From NCBI GenBank assembly GCA_947498705.1, contig CANMLW010000011.1, positions 124,001 through 188,000 on the forward strand: a DNA stretch of 64,000 nt, read 5' to 3'. This document shows, piece by piece, positions 26,730 to 37,243 of the stretch. Both the position numbers and the translations under genes were made by a program. This DNA comes from an uncultured Aquimarina sp. (GTDB lineage Bacteria > Bacteroidota > Bacteroidia > Flavobacteriales > Flavobacteriaceae). Positions within the stretch are counted from its first letter, which is position 1; the number at the start of each line of letters is the position of its first letter. Below the pieces are notes generated by a model that saw nothing but the letters and a program-made list of their open reading frames with translations, searched no databases and had not been told where the DNA came from.

Positions 26730-29360
26730 TTATTGTAAGTTTTCTAAACTAAGCCTAAGTGTTGCTATTTTGGCTTCGGCATCAGCCTGTTTCTTTTTTT
26801 CATTGGCAATCACCTGTTCTGGTGCATTACTTACAAAACGCTCGTTTTGCAGTTTTTTCTGAACAGATTTCAGAAAACCTTCTGTATAGGAAAGTTCTTC
26901 GGTTAACTTTTTAATCTCCTCTTCTACATTAATATTTCCTGAAATTGGAATAAAATACTCGGTAGACTTCACTCTAAAAGAAAGCGCACCATCTATTTTG
27001 GCAGCTACATAATTTAAGGAAGATACATTTCCTAGTTTAGATATTACCGCATCAAAAAAAGTGTTGTTTTCTTCTTTAGAAAGAACTGAAAGCTCTATTG
27101 TTTCTTTAAAAGAAATATTTTTCTCTTTCCGCACGGTACGAATTCCTGAAACTACTTCTGCAGCAATCTCAAATCCCTCGATTACCTCATTATTTACGTT
27201 TTGAGCCTCTGGCCAACTTGCAACAATCAAGGCTTCTTCTGTAGATCTTTCTGTAATTTGTTGCCAAATTTCTTCAGAAATAAAAGGTACAAAAGGATGT
27301 AAAACCTTTAGATTATTTTCTAGAATAGCAATCACCTGTTCATAAGTCTTTGCATCTATTGGACTTCCATAAGCCGGTTTTATCATCTCTAATAACCAGC
27401 TACAGAAATCATCCCAAACCAGTTTATAGGTTGTCATCAAAGCGTCACTTATTCTGTATTTAGAATAATGATCTTCTAGCTCTATGAGTGCCTTTTGAAA
27501 TTTAGACGTATACCATTCTATTGCTATTGCTGATGCTTCTGGCTGCTCAATAGTATTATCTATTTCCCAACCTTTGATCAACCTAAAGGCATTCCATATT
27601 TTGTTTACAAACGAACTTCCCTGCTTACATAAGTCTTCATCAAACATTAGGTCGTTTCCGGCAGGTGAACTTAATAACATTCCCACACGAATCCCATCTG
27701 CTCCATATTTACCGATTAACTCTAAAGGATCAGGAGAATTACCCAATGATTTGGACATTTTACGGCGTTGTTTATCTCGTACGATTCCTGTTAAGTAAAC
27801 ATTGGTAAAGGGCTTCTCTTTTTTATATTCATATCCCGCAATAATCATTCTAGCGACCCAGAAAAATAAAATTTCTGGAGCTGTCACCAAATCGTTAGTT
27901 GGGTAATAGTAATTTATCTCTTTATTATCGGGTTCTAAGATACCATTAAACACACTCATAGGCCATAACCATGATGAGAACCAAGTATCAAGTGCATCTG
28001 GATCCTGAGTTAAATCGGCAATAGTCAAATCAGTATTGCCAGTTTTATCTTTGGCAAGTTGCAAGGCTTCTTCTTTGCTTTCTGCAACTACAAAATCTTC
28101 TTTTCCGTCTGCATAAAAATATGCAGGTATCTGATGCCCCCACCATAATTGTCGTGAAATATTCCAATCTCGAACGTTTTCCATCCAATAACGGTAGGTA
28201 TTGATAAACTTTTCGGGAACCAAATTCACTTCCTTATCTAACACCGCATCTAAAGCCGGTTGGGCCAGGTCTTTCATTTTTAAAAACCACTGGTCACTTA
28301 ACCTTGGCTCAATTACTGCCTTAGTACGCTCACTTGTTCCCACTTTATTAAGATGAGTTTCTACTTTCTCAAGAACTCCAATTTCCTTAAGCTCTTTAAC
28401 AATCTCCTTACGAACTACAAAACGATCTTTACCTTCATATTGTAATCCATAAGAATTTAGAGTAGCGTCTTCATTAAAAATATCAATTATTTCTAAATTG
28501 TGTTTATCACCCAATACCTTATCGTTAGGGTCATGTGCTGGAGTAACTTTTAAACATCCAGTACCAAACTCTATATCGACATACTCATCTTCTATAATAG
28601 GGATTACTCTATTGGCAATCGGCACAATTGCCTTTTTACCTTTTAAATGAGTAAAGCGCTCATCATTAGGGTTAATACAGATTGCTGTATCTCCCATAAT
28701 TGTCTCTGGACGCGTAGTTGCAATGGTAAGAGTATCTTCGGTTCCTTCTATCTTATACTTTAGATAATACAGGTTTCCTTGTTTCTCTTCATAAATCACC
28801 TCTTCATCTGACAAAGTTGTTTTTGCTTCAGGATCCCAATTAACCATCCTATAACCTCTATAAATAAGGCCTTTGTTATACAGGTCTACAAAAACCTTTA
28901 TTACCGATGCTGATAGATTAGGATCCATTGTAAATGAGGTACGTTCCCAATCACATGAGGCTCCTAATTTTTTTAATTGTTCTAAAATAATCCCACCATG
29001 TTTGTGAGTCCAATCCCATGCATGTTCTAAAAACTCTTCTCTTGTAAGGTCTTTTTTATCTACTCCTTCTTCTTTTAACTTTGCAACCACTTTGGCCTCT
29101 GTTGCAATAGATGCATGATCTGTTCCTGGTACCCAACAAGCGTTATACCCTTTTAAACGAGCTCTTCGTATTAACACATCTTGAATTGTGTTATTAAGCA
29201 TATGCCCCATATGTAAAACCCCTGTTACGTTTGGAGGTGGAATAACAATTGTATACGCTTCTCTTTCGTCGACTTCTGAATGAAAATAATTATTTTCCAT
29301 CCAATAGGAATACCATTTTTCTTCTATCGATTTTGCATCATATTTTCCTGCTAAAGCCAT
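26730..29360 (-). CDS. valS: Valyl-tRNA synthetase
   Basis: 876 residues from [17 protein letters not shown] TAnnTTTG promoter at 29391-29398 would overlap the longer ATG at 29393, which supports the shorter start. HIGH-class motif [14 protein letters not shown] near residue 42, zinc/editing CP1 domain with [21 protein letters not shown] motif near 535, anticodon-binding domain and C-terminal coiled coil (about 810-875). It charges tRNA-Val, a housekeeping gene. Confidence 0.97.
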   Translation of the reverse strand: MALAGKYDAKSIEEKWYSYWMENNYFHSEVDEREAYTIVIPPPNVTGVLHMGHMLNNTIQDVLIRRARLKGYNACWVPGTDHASIATEAKVVAKLKEEGVDKKDLTREEFLEHAWDWTHKHGGIILEQLKKLGASCDWERTSFTMDPNLSASVIKVFVDLYNKGLIYRGYRMVNWDPEAKTTLSDEEVIYEEKQGNLYYLKYKIEGTEDTLTIATTRPETIMGDTAICINPNDERFTHLKGKKAIVPIANRVIPIIEDEYVDIEFGTGCLKVTPAHDPNDKVLGDKHNLEIIDIFNEDATLNSYGLQYEGKDRFVVRKEIVKELKEIGVLEKVETHLNKVGTSERTKAVIEPRLSDQWFLKMKDLAQPALDAVLDKEVNLVPEKFINTYRYWMENVRDWNISRQLWWGHQIPAYFYADGKEDFVVAESKEEALQLAKDKTGNTDLTIADLTQDPDALDTWFSSWLWPMSVFNGILEPDNKEINYYYPTNDLVTAPEILFFWVARMIIAGYEYKKEKPFTNVYLTGIVRDKQRRKMSKSLGNSPDPLELIGKYGADGIRVGMLLSSPAGNDLMFDEDLCKQGSSFVNKIWNAFRLIKGWEIDNTIEQPEASAIAIEWYTSKFQKALIELEDHYSKYRISDALMTTYKLVWDDFCSWLLEMIKPAYGSPIDAKTYEQVIAILENNLKVLHPFVPFISEEIWQQITERSTEEALIVASWPEAQNVNNEVIEGFEIAAEVVSGIRTVRKEKNISFKETIELSVLSKEENNTFFDAVISKLGNVSSLNYVAAKIDGALSFRVKSTEYFIPISGNINVEEEIKKLTEELSYTEGFLKSVQKKLQNERFVSNAPEQVIANEKKKQADAEAKIATLRLSLENLQ

Positions 29361-29390
29361 ACTTTGGTCTGGTTTTTGATTTTTGAAATG

Positions 29391-29398
29391 CAAAAATA
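29391..29398 (-). promoter_or_regulatory. valS promoter -7 box
   Basis: On the minus strand TATTTTTG, a full TAnnTTTG match; the predicted start lies near 29385, 25 bases before the ATG at 29360. Confidence 0.6.
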
Positions 29399-29601
29399 CT
29401 TATTAAAGTATGAAGAATAAAACCAGAAATATGAATTTTTTTAAAAATTAAACAAGAAAACAGTATAAAACATCACTAAGAACATTAAATAGTTACACTT
29501 GATTTGTTATAAATTTATTCTAATTAATAGTGTACATTTAAGGTATGATTTTGCAATTGAATAAAAAGTAATTACTTTTACATTCAACAAAAACCTACGT
29601 T

Positions 29602-29994
29602 ATGAAAAAAATATTAATCATTTTATGTATTGGTTTTCTAGCCACAACCCTTCAAGCGCAGGATGGCCAAGCACGTATACAATTTAAAAATGAAGTTGTA
29701 GATTATGGTGAAATAGCCAAAGGAAGTGACGGTGTGAGAAAATTTGAATTTACAAATACAGGAAACGCCCCTTTAATTATTTCAAAAGTATACTCTAGTT
29801 GTGGATGTACAATTCCTAAAAAACCAGAAAAGCCAATTCCTCCTGGAGAAACTGGCGTTATCGAGGTTAAATATGACACAAAAAGAGTTGGACCTATTCG
29901 TAAAACAATAACAGTATATTCTAACGCCGAAGAGGCCACTAAGGCCATAAAAATTAAAGGAACGGTATTAGACAAAAGTGTTTTAGAAAACTAA
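29602..29994 (+). CDS. DUF1573 family secreted protein
   Basis: 130 residues. Signal peptide about 1-20. One DUF1573 domain, with FEFTNTGNAPLIISKVYSSC and the CGCT motif then PPGETGVIEVKYDT, an Ig-like fold. The family is abundant in Bacteroidota; its function is unknown. A strong terminator follows directly. Confidence 0.9.
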   Translation: MKKILIILCIGFLATTLQAQDGQARIQFKNEVVDYGEIAKGSDGVRKFEFTNTGNAPLIISKVYSSCGCTIPKKPEKPIPPGETGVIEVKYDTKRVGPIRKTITVYSNAEEATKAIKIKGTVLDKSVLEN

Positions 29995-30018
29995 TAAGCA
30001 ACTTATTATACAACATGC

Positions 30019-30051
30019 AAAAAAAGGATATCAATAAGATATCCTTTTTTT
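30019..30051. terminator. Bidirectional terminator after DUF1573
   Basis: GGATATC-AATAA-GATATCC stem extended by seven A:T pairs on each side. It also serves the convergent protease gene. Confidence 0.88.
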
Positions 30052-30090
30052 ATACTTTATTTTCAAAAAGATCATCTATACTTCTCTACA

Positions 30091-31440
30091 TTAAATTACT
30101 TTCTTAAGAAAAAACTGGAACTTTATTTTTACTCCCAATCTTTCTATTTGCATTTTAATACTTTTTCCTTCTTCAGAATAAAATAAGTCATTCAAATCAG
30201 AGAGTTTATAGCGATATGCTAACCTTCCATTTACTGATAATATAACATCTCCTTTTCTTAATCCTGCTAAATAAGCAGGGGAATCGGGTCTTACATCAGA
30301 GATTTCATACTTTGGCTGAAGCACAAAATTTGTAGAAAACTGCAACGTTTTTTGATTAACAAGTTTATTAATCCCTAAATAAACCCTATCATTCTCTACA
30401 TAATTTTTTGCAATCGAGAAACCAGTATGTTGCAATGTAATACCGCTCATATTATAATAAAAAGGTTTATTAAAAAGGCTATTTTTCTTAAATGAAATTT
30501 TCTTGTGCGGGTAGTCCACAATAAGATTAAACCTTTTTAAAATATCTCCACCCAACGAACCTTGTCTCCTATTTAATGATATCCCTTGTATATATAGAGA
30601 GTCTGGAAAAGAAGCTTTAACATCTCTTAATTTAAAATCCCCAATTCTAAGTTCTTTAATTTTGGTTTTTTGCCCATATATCTCTCCACTAAAACCTTTT
30701 CCCAAGAAATCTCTGAAAGAATTAGAGTTGATTTTAATTCCTTTTTCTTTATTCTCAAACAGCCACAAAGATGATCCAGAACCCGAATCCAATAAAAGGT
30801 TAACATCTATCAATCCATTTTCCGATTTATACTTTGCTGTTATAAGGGGTTTTTTATTCTTATCTCTAAAAACAAGACCCGTTTGATAGCACTTTTTGCA
30901 TTTCTTATAATCAAAAGCATTTGGAGAATAAACCTTTATATATTCTTTTGCATAATTAATATCTAAAATAAAATCCTTAAAAAAATCATACCCTATAATC
31001 CCGTGAATAGGAAATCCCATTCTTGGCGAAAAGTTAATCGATTCATCCAAAACCAAAAAAACAGTCTGATCTACACTAAATGATTTACCTATCCTGAGTT
31101 CATTATTAGAAGACTTTATGGCTTCTACAGGTTCCTCATTCCCTAATCCTCTTAAATAAATCTTTGATGCATTTTTAAGTTCTAGTGTACTCGTATTATC
31201 TACACTAAAGATTATGGTAGAAGTAACGCCAGAATCTAAGATAAAAGACATTTGAACATCATTAATGACAACGGGTAAAACAATGAGGTTGTTTGCCAAT
31301 TCAAACTTTATCTTATCATGTTTCACCCCTTTTGGTAACTTAAAATTATTTTGAGAGAAGAGTCCCATTGTTACCAATAGGAAAAATACTAAAACCCTAT
31401 TTTTAAACAAATAATAAAAACTTCGTGATGTAATTTCCAT
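30091..31440 (-). CDS. Secreted retropepsin-like aspartyl protease with PDZ domain
   Basis: 449 residues. Signal peptide about 1-29. Two retropepsin-type modules have active-site motifs DSGVTSTI (about residue 68) and DSGSGSSLW (about 218), so the two halves are expected to form the catalytic pair. A C-terminal PDZ domain (about 360-445) contains PDSPAYLAGLRKGDVILSVNG. Proteins of this type in Bacteroidota are secreted or periplasmic; the substrate is unknown. Transcribed alone. Confidence 0.87.
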   Translation of the reverse strand: MEITSRSFYYLFKNRVLVFFLLVTMGLFSQNNFKLPKGVKHDKIKFELANNLIVLPVVINDVQMSFILDSGVTSTIIFSVDNTSTLELKNASKIYLRGLGNEEPVEAIKSSNNELRIGKSFSVDQTVFLVLDESINFSPRMGFPIHGIIGYDFFKDFILDINYAKEYIKVYSPNAFDYKKCKKCYQTGLVFRDKNKKPLITAKYKSENGLIDVNLLLDSGSGSSLWLFENKEKGIKINSNSFRDFLGKGFSGEIYGQKTKIKELRIGDFKLRDVKASFPDSLYIQGISLNRRQGSLGGDILKRFNLIVDYPHKKISFKKNSLFNKPFYYNMSGITLQHTGFSIAKNYVENDRVYLGINKLVNQKTLQFSTNFVLQPKYEISDVRPDSPAYLAGLRKGDVILSVNGRLAYRYKLSDLNDLFYSEEGKSIKMQIERLGVKIKFQFFLKKVI

Positions 31441-31534
31441 TAAATAAATATAAAAAAAATAGCCTCTATCATACAGTTATTTCTTAAAATATTTAAGAAA
31501 TTTGTTCCTATTTATTTATTTTAAAGAATACCGA

Positions 31535-32728
31535 ATGCCTATAGTATCACATAAGGGTAATGCCATGCCAGAATCTCCTATTCGAAAATTGGCTCCTTTT
31601 GCAGAAAAAGCTGTAAGAGAAGGTAAACATATTTATCATTTAAATATTGGACAGCCTGATATTAAAACTCCTATTGAGGCCATGAATGCAATTCGCAATC
31701 ATAAATTAGACATTCTGGCCTATAGTCATTCTGCGGGATTCGAAAGTTTTAGAAATAAACTGGCAGCCTATTATGCTAAGCATGATATCACCATTTCTTC
31801 TGACGATATTCTAGTTACTACAGGTGGTAGTGAAGCTTTGATTTTTACCATGGGGAGCATTACCGATCCCGGTGATGAAATTATTGTTCCAGAACCTTTT
31901 TATGCTAACTATTACAGTTTTTCTACTCAATCTACGGTAAAAGTCGTTCCTGTAATCTCTACTATAGAAACAGGGTTTGCTTTACCAAAAATTTCAGAGT
32001 TCGAAAAACTTATCACCTCCAAAACCAAGGCTATACTTATATGCAACCCAGGAAACCCAACAGGTTATCTATATAGTAAAGACGAAATAAAACAGTTATC
32101 AGAACTCGCTATTAAACATGATTTGTTTTTGATCTCTGACGAAGTATACCGTGAATTTATCTATGATGACTCAGAACATTACTCTATCCTTCAAGAACGA
32201 GGAATTGATGAACACGCAATAATAGTAGATTCTGTTTCTAAAAGATATAGCATGTGCGGAGCCAGAATTGGGTGTATCGTTAGTAAAAATAAAAGTGTAA
32301 TGCAGACAGCTATGAAATTTGCTCAAGCAAGATTAAGCCCTCCTACCTTTGCACAAATAGCCAGCGAAGCTGCATTAGAAGCTCCAGAATCTTACTATAC
32401 AGAAACAATCGCAAAATATAAACAGCGAAGAGACACTCTGGTAAGCGGACTTAAAGAAATTCCTGGTGTAAAAGTTGCGGTTCCAAAAGGGGCTTTTTAC
32501 TGTATTGCAGAATTACCTATCGAAGATGCCGATCATTTTACAAAATGGCTTCTAGATGAATTTGATCTAAATAAGCAAACTGTTATGCTTGCTCCGGCAT
32601 CAGGATTTTATTCTAGTCCTGAAAAAGGTAAAAACCAAGTAAGAATTGCTTATGTACTAAATCGAAGAGATTTAAAAAAAGCGATTGAAATCCTAAAAGT
32701 AGCCTTAGAACAATATCATGAAAATTGA
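31535..32728 (+). CDS. PLP-dependent class I/II aminotransferase (aspartate aminotransferase family)
   Basis: 397 residues from MPIVSHKGNAMPESPIRKL; a frame extension of 11 residues upstream has no family match. Fold type I motifs: YSHSAGFESFRNKLAAYY, VTTGGSEALIF, CNPGNPTGYLYS, SDEVYREFIYD, and the Schiff-base lysine in DSVSKRYSMCGARIG (about residue 236). Probably transaminates aspartate or a related amino acid; the exact substrate is not determinable. It overlaps murB by 11 bases, so the two are co-transcribed. Confidence 0.92.
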   Translation: MPIVSHKGNAMPESPIRKLAPFAEKAVREGKHIYHLNIGQPDIKTPIEAMNAIRNHKLDILAYSHSAGFESFRNKLAAYYAKHDITISSDDILVTTGGSEALIFTMGSITDPGDEIIVPEPFYANYYSFSTQSTVKVVPVISTIETGFALPKISEFEKLITSKTKAILICNPGNPTGYLYSKDEIKQLSELAIKHDLFLISDEVYREFIYDDSEHYSILQERGIDEHAIIVDSVSKRYSMCGARIGCIVSKNKSVMQTAMKFAQARLSPPTFAQIASEAALEAPESYYTETIAKYKQRRDTLVSGLKEIPGVKVAVPKGAFYCIAELPIEDADHFTKWLLDEFDLNKQTVMLAPASGFYSSPEKGKNQVRIAYVLNRRDLKKAIEILKVALEQYHEN

Positions 32729-33731
32729 ACAAAATAAATCTTTAAAACCCTATAACACGTTCGGAATTAATGTTTTTGCAAAAGAATTTATTACCATAAC
32801 TTCTGAAGATGAGCTTAAGAACGTCCTTACTACCTATCCTGACAAAGAATTATTTGTACTAAGTGGAGGCAGCAATATGCTCTTGACTAAAAATGTAGAG
32901 TCTTTGGTTTTACATATTGCATTAAAAGGTATCGATACTATCGAGGAATCTAACGAAACTGTATTAATAACTGCCAAAGCGGGCGAAAACTGGCATGATT
33001 TTGTCCAATATTGTATTAAGCATAATTACGGAGGATTAGAAAACTTATCGCTGATACCAGGTTATGTTGGTAGTGCTCCCATCCAAAACATTGGAGCTTA
33101 CGGAGTAGAATTAAAAGATACTATGGTTAGCTGTGAAGCAATTCATATTGACACAAGGAGAAAACGTACTTTCACAAATCATGAATGTAAGTTTGATTAT
33201 CGAAATTCTATTTTTAAAGAAAGTGTCAAAGGACAATACATTATTACACAGGTTACTTTTAGACTAACCAAAAAAAATCATATACTTACAACCGGGTATG
33301 GAGCGATCGAAAGTGCTTTAACAAACCAAAGCATTACGAATCCCACCATACAAGATGTTGCAGAAGCAGTAATCCAAATTAGAAGAAGTAAGCTTCCTGA
33401 TCCCAAACAAATAGGAAACAGTGGGAGTTTCTTTAAAAATCCTATCATTTCTAAAGAACACTTTATCGAATTACAAAAAACACATCCCGAAATCCCTTCA
33501 TATCAAATAGACCAGCAACATATAAAAGTTCCTGCTGGATGGCTAATCGAATATTCTGGATATAAAGGAAAAAGGTGGGGTGATGCTGGTGTTCACAAAA
33601 AACAGGCACTTGTTTTGGTTAACTATAATAATGCTACAGGAAAAGAAATATTAGACGTTTCAAAAAAAATACAAGCCACAATTAAAGAGAAATTCAATAT
33701 TGTATTAGAAACAGAAGTTAATATTATATAA
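32718..33731 (+). CDS. murB: UDP-N-acetylenolpyruvoylglucosamine reductase
   Basis: 337 residues. FAD-binding motifs LSGGSNMLLT and LSLIPGYVGSAPIQNIGAYG, plus GNSGSFFKNP with the catalytic Ser, and the C-terminal Glu near LETEVN. The enzyme reduces UDP-GlcNAc-enolpyruvate to UDP-MurNAc in peptidoglycan synthesis. It overlaps the aminotransferase gene by 11 bases. Confidence 0.96.
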   Translation: MKIEQNKSLKPYNTFGINVFAKEFITITSEDELKNVLTTYPDKELFVLSGGSNMLLTKNVESLVLHIALKGIDTIEESNETVLITAKAGENWHDFVQYCIKHNYGGLENLSLIPGYVGSAPIQNIGAYGVELKDTMVSCEAIHIDTRRKRTFTNHECKFDYRNSIFKESVKGQYIITQVTFRLTKKNHILTTGYGAIESALTNQSITNPTIQDVAEAVIQIRRSKLPDPKQIGNSGSFFKNPIISKEHFIELQKTHPEIPSYQIDQQHIKVPAGWLIEYSGYKGKRWGDAGVHKKQALVLVNYNNATGKEILDVSKKIQATIKEKFNIVLETEVNII

Positions 33732-33818
33732 CAAGGATTTCTCTATACATTTTGCACCAAGAAAGATGTGCAAACATGTATTATATTTCATTAACATAGA
33801 AAAAATGCACATTCTTTG

Positions 33819-33826
33819 TATCTTTG
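33819..33826 (+). promoter_or_regulatory. Promoter -7 box before the small Cys protein/sigma pair
   Basis: TATCTTTG, a TAnnTTTG match, 25 bases before the ATG at 33852. No clear -33 element. Confidence 0.5.
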
Positions 33827-33851
33827 CTAAAAATTTTGATTTTATATTGTT

Positions 33852-34058
33852 ATGATGTTATTTCTTCTTACAATTGGTTTAATGCTATTAGCATTTGGTG
33901 GTATTGCAATTAAATTATGGGCAAAGAAAGATGGTAAATTTGCTGGAACATGCGCAAGTCAAAGTCCATTTCTTAATAAAAGTGGAGAATCGTGTTCGCT
34001 TTGTGGCAAGACACCTGATCAATATGCTAGTTGTAATGAAGAACAACACAATAAATAG
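33852..34058 (+). CDS. Small membrane-anchored Cys-rich protein
   Basis: 68 residues: one membrane helix (1-22), then a loop with CASQSPFLNKSGESCSLCG and a final CNEEQHNK. Four Cys could bind metal. Conserved small proteins of this form lie before ECF sigma genes in flavobacteria, as far as I recall. It precedes the TTG-started sigma gene by 38 bases, so the two are likely one transcript. Confidence 0.75.
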   Translation: MMLFLLTIGLMLLAFGGIAIKLWAKKDGKFAGTCASQSPFLNKSGESCSLCGKTPDQYASCNEEQHNK

Positions 34059-34096
34059 TTTTTATTTCACTATTTATAGTTTTCAAAAATAATTCC

Positions 34097-34669
34097 TTGA
34101 AAAAAGAAAAACCAACTCTTTTAGAAGAACATATTAAAAAGGCAAAAGAAGGAAAACAAACTTCTTTTAATTATTTATTAGACACCTTTTGGAATGATAT
34201 TTATAGTTTTCAGCTAAAAAGGACTCGAGATGAGTATGAAGCAGAAGACATTACAATTCAAAGTTTTTCAAGAGCGTTTGACAAAATTCACACTTTTAAT
34301 GAAACCTACAATTTTAGAAGTTGGTTAACACAAATTTCTAAAAATATTCATATTGATTTATTACGGAAAAAAAATGCTTCTATACAATCAAAAACAACTA
34401 CAGAGGTAGATGACAGAGTTTATAAAATAGCAGATGACAATCCTACACCAGAAGATAAATTAATTAGAGAGCAAAATTTAGCTCAACTATTAAGGTATAT
34501 CAAACAACTAAAACCTAACTATCAAGAAGTAATTAATTTACGGTATTTTCAGGAGTTAAGCTATAAAGAAATTGCAGAGTCTCTGGACGAGCCTATCAAC
34601 AACGTAAAAGTAAAATTACTTCGCGCAAAGAAATTACTTTCAGAAATTATTGCTGGCACTAAAAAATAA
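34097..34669 (+). CDS. ECF RNA polymerase sigma factor
   Basis: 190 residues from a TTG start; no ATG occurs in frame before the conserved region. Region 2 spans about 20-90 (SFNYLLDTFWNDIYSFQLKR; NFRSWLTQISKNIHIDLLRK), region 4 about 125-185 (LRYFQELSYKEIAESLDEP). It lacks an adjacent anti-sigma gene; the small Cys-rich membrane protein upstream may play that part, which is speculation. Confidence 0.88.
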   Translation: MKKEKPTLLEEHIKKAKEGKQTSFNYLLDTFWNDIYSFQLKRTRDEYEAEDITIQSFSRAFDKIHTFNETYNFRSWLTQISKNIHIDLLRKKNASIQSKTTTEVDDRVYKIADDNPTPEDKLIREQNLAQLLRYIKQLKPNYQEVINLRYFQELSYKEIAESLDEPINNVKVKLLRAKKLLSEIIAGTKK

Positions 34670-34757
34670 TACTAACCATACAATTTTGATATATTAATAT
34701 ATTTCTTCAACCATAAACCTACATCCTATCAAATTACAACCAAGATAGGCAACAAAC

Positions 34758-34991
34758 CTATCTTAATGTAAATGTTGTAAATTGTTTGATCACACTATAT
34801 AAAGGATCAATCCATTTATCATTGATTTTCTTATTGTATTTTATATATTTTTGAACTAAACCTTTTGGAGCAGAAATTTCCTTTTCTATAGCAGTAATAT
34901 TGATATACTTTTGATTGTTACGCAGCCATTTTTCTACGCGCTTACGATTATTTTTCGTTTTTTTGTCGTTTAATACTAATTCTTCGGACAT
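34758..34991 (-). CDS. Small basic protein of unknown function
   Basis: 77 residues, rich in Lys/Asn, ending IKQFTTFTLR. The sequence KYINITAIEKEISAPKGLV suggests a helix-turn-helix pattern, so DNA binding is possible. No family recognised. Probably real, but small size and base bias make it uncertain. It lies alone on the minus strand before the lipA promoter region; the 34992-35263 stretch holds nothing I recognise. Confidence 0.5.
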   Translation of the reverse strand: MSEELVLNDKKTKNNRKRVEKWLRNNQKYINITAIEKEISAPKGLVQKYIKYNKKINDKWIDPLYSVIKQFTTFTLR

Positions 34992-35263
34992 CTTGAGGTA
35001 ATTTTTTGTCTTTATTCTTATACAATAACACCCCGAATTCTTGCAAATTAAATAATAAACACAATTTGGGTTCTGTTTTAAACAAAATCCAAATAAAAAA
35101 AGGGGGTTACGTTATATAACTCATAAATTCAAAAAAAATTTTATATTAACTAAAATTTAACCTGATGTTAAAACTTTGTGTAATTAAGGTTTTACTGTAA
35201 AAACATATTGTTTTTATCTGACACACATTATTTTAAACTTACCTCATAACTTTTATAAGAACA

Positions 35264-35295
35264 TTGTATTAATCTAAGCTTTCTTTGTATTTTTG
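35264..35295 (+). promoter_or_regulatory. lipA promoter
   Basis: TTG (35264-35266) and TATTTTTG (35288-35295) with 21 bases between. It excludes translation starts before about 35302 and supports the ATG at 35314. Confidence 0.65.
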
Positions 35296-35313
35296 CCAAA
35301 AATATTGCTTATC

Positions 35314-36186
35314 ATGAATAATGATGTTACTAGTATAGCCCCTCCCAAAGGCAAACCAAAATGGTTACGGGTAAAATTACCTACCGGAAAAAAATACACC
35401 GAACTTCGAGGATTGGTAGATAAATATGATTTACACACCATTTGTACCTCTGGAAGCTGTCCAAACATGGGAGAATGTTGGAGTGAAGGTACTGCTACTT
35501 TTATGATATTAGGTAATATCTGCACTCGTTCCTGTGGTTTTTGTGGTGTTAAAACGGGAAGGCCAGAAACCGTAGATTGGGCAGAACCCGAAAAAGTAGC
35601 ACGTTCTATAAAGCTTATGAACATAAAACATGCTGTCGTAACTTCTGTAGACAGAGATGATCTTTTGGATGGTGGCTCCATTATATGGGCAGAAACTATA
35701 CAAGCCATTCGTAGAATGAATCCGGAAACTACGCTAGAAACACTTATTCCTGATTTTCAAGGAAAAACCAAAAATATTGATCGGATTATTGCGGTGAAAC
35801 CAGAAGTTGTTTCCCATAACATGGAAACTGTTAAAAGATTAACTCGAGAAGTTAGAATTCAGGCAAAATACGAGCAGAGTCTTTCTGTACTAAAATACCT
35901 TAAGGATAATGGTATTAATAGAACTAAAAGTGGAATCATGCTTGGCCTTGGAGAAAAAGAAGACGAAGTCATCCAAACATTAAAAGATCTTAGAGCTGTA
36001 AATTTAGACATTGTAACTATAGGACAATATCTACAACCTAGCAAAAAGCATCTTCCGGTAAAACAATTCATAACTCCTGATCAATTCAAAAAATATGAAG
36101 AAATAGGGTTAGAAATGGGATTTAGACATGTTGAAAGTGGTGCATTGGTTAGATCTTCTTATAAAGCACAAAAGCATTTAACATAG
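35314..36186 (+). CDS. lipA: Lipoyl synthase
   Basis: 290 residues from MNNDVTSIAPPKGKPKWL; the promoter position excludes an earlier TTG. Radical SAM enzyme with both clusters: the CTSGSCPNMGEC auxiliary set, then CTRSCGFC for the SAM cluster. The C-terminal SSYKAQKH end is typical. It inserts sulfur at C6 and C8 of protein-bound octanoate, making the lipoyl cofactor used by the E2 at 10 kb. Probably the first gene of a transcript with gap and the hybrid kinase. Confidence 0.97.
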   Translation: MNNDVTSIAPPKGKPKWLRVKLPTGKKYTELRGLVDKYDLHTICTSGSCPNMGECWSEGTATFMILGNICTRSCGFCGVKTGRPETVDWAEPEKVARSIKLMNIKHAVVTSVDRDDLLDGGSIIWAETIQAIRRMNPETTLETLIPDFQGKTKNIDRIIAVKPEVVSHNMETVKRLTREVRIQAKYEQSLSVLKYLKDNGINRTKSGIMLGLGEKEDEVIQTLKDLRAVNLDIVTIGQYLQPSKKHLPVKQFITPDQFKKYEEIGLEMGFRHVESGALVRSSYKAQKHLT

Positions 36187-36208
36187 TCAAAAAAGCATTT
36201 AGGGCGTT

Positions 36209-37213
36209 ATGAATACACCAATTAAAATTGCTATAAATGGTTTTGGAAGAATTGGCCGAAATTTGTTTAGGTTATTGATCAACCACCCTACTATCAAAGT
36301 AGTTGCCATAAACGATCTTGCCGATGCAAGAACGCTAAGCCATTTGTTAAAATATGATAGCATTCATGGGGTATTACCCGATCAGATATCGTATGATGAA
36401 AACCATATCATAGTCAACACATTATCAATACCGCTTTTAAATCAAAAAAAACCAGAAAACTGTAACTGGAAATTACATGATGTTGATATTGTTATAGAAT
36501 CTACAGGTAAGTTTAAAACCATAGAAGATGCAGAAGCACATCTTAAAGCGGGTGCTAGTAAAGTAATTCTATCTGCCCCTCCTATCGAAGACAGCATCAA
36601 AACTATTGTGCTAGGAGTTAATGATCATATCATTGAGCAATCAGACAGTATACTCTCCAATGCCTCCTGTACTACCAATAACGCCGCACCAATGATTAAG
36701 GTTATTAATGATTTATGTGGTATTGAACAAGCATACATTACCACGGTGCACAGCTACACAACAGATCAAAGTTTACATGATCAGCCTCATCGTGATTTAA
36801 GAAGAGCCAGAGCAGCTAACCAATCTATTGTTCCTACTACCACAGGAGCTGCAAAAGCATTAACCAAAGTATTTCCAGAACTCAATAGTGTCATTGGTGG
36901 TTGCGGTATAAGAGTACCCGTGCCTAACGGATCTTTGACAGATATTACATTTAATGTTAAAAAACAAGTTTCTATTTTAGAAATAAATAACGCTTTTAAA
37001 AAAGCATCAGAAACATATCTTAAGGGAATTTTGGCATATACAGAAGACCCAATTGTGTCTATAGATATTATGGGAAATCCACATTCTTGTGTGTTTGATT
37101 CCTTAATGACTTCTTCTATCGGAAAAATGGTAAAAATCATCGGTTGGTATGATAATGAAATCGGATATAGCAACAGAATTATCGATTTAATTATCAACAT
37201 TTGTAAGAAATAA
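36209..37213 (+). CDS. gap: Glyceraldehyde-3-phosphate dehydrogenase (type I)
   Basis: 334 residues. NAD-binding GFGRIGRNLFR near the N-terminus, active-site Cys in SNASCTTNNAAP, and the conserved YTTDQ and GTGAAKAV-like TTTGAAKALTKV elements. SCTTN is followed by NAAP rather than the usual CLAP, a known variant in which the second Cys is not needed. It is 22 bases after lipA. It may be a second, anabolic GAPDH, but that is inference. Confidence 0.92.
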   Translation: MNTPIKIAINGFGRIGRNLFRLLINHPTIKVVAINDLADARTLSHLLKYDSIHGVLPDQISYDENHIIVNTLSIPLLNQKKPENCNWKLHDVDIVIESTGKFKTIEDAEAHLKAGASKVILSAPPIEDSIKTIVLGVNDHIIEQSDSILSNASCTTNNAAPMIKVINDLCGIEQAYITTVHSYTTDQSLHDQPHRDLRRARAANQSIVPTTTGAAKALTKVFPELNSVIGGCGIRVPVPNGSLTDITFNVKKQVSILEINNAFKKASETYLKGILAYTEDPIVSIDIMGNPHSCVFDSLMTSSIGKMVKIIGWYDNEIGYSNRIIDLIINICKK

Positions 37214-37243
37214 CTATCTTAGTTGAGATATTTTAAAGAACAA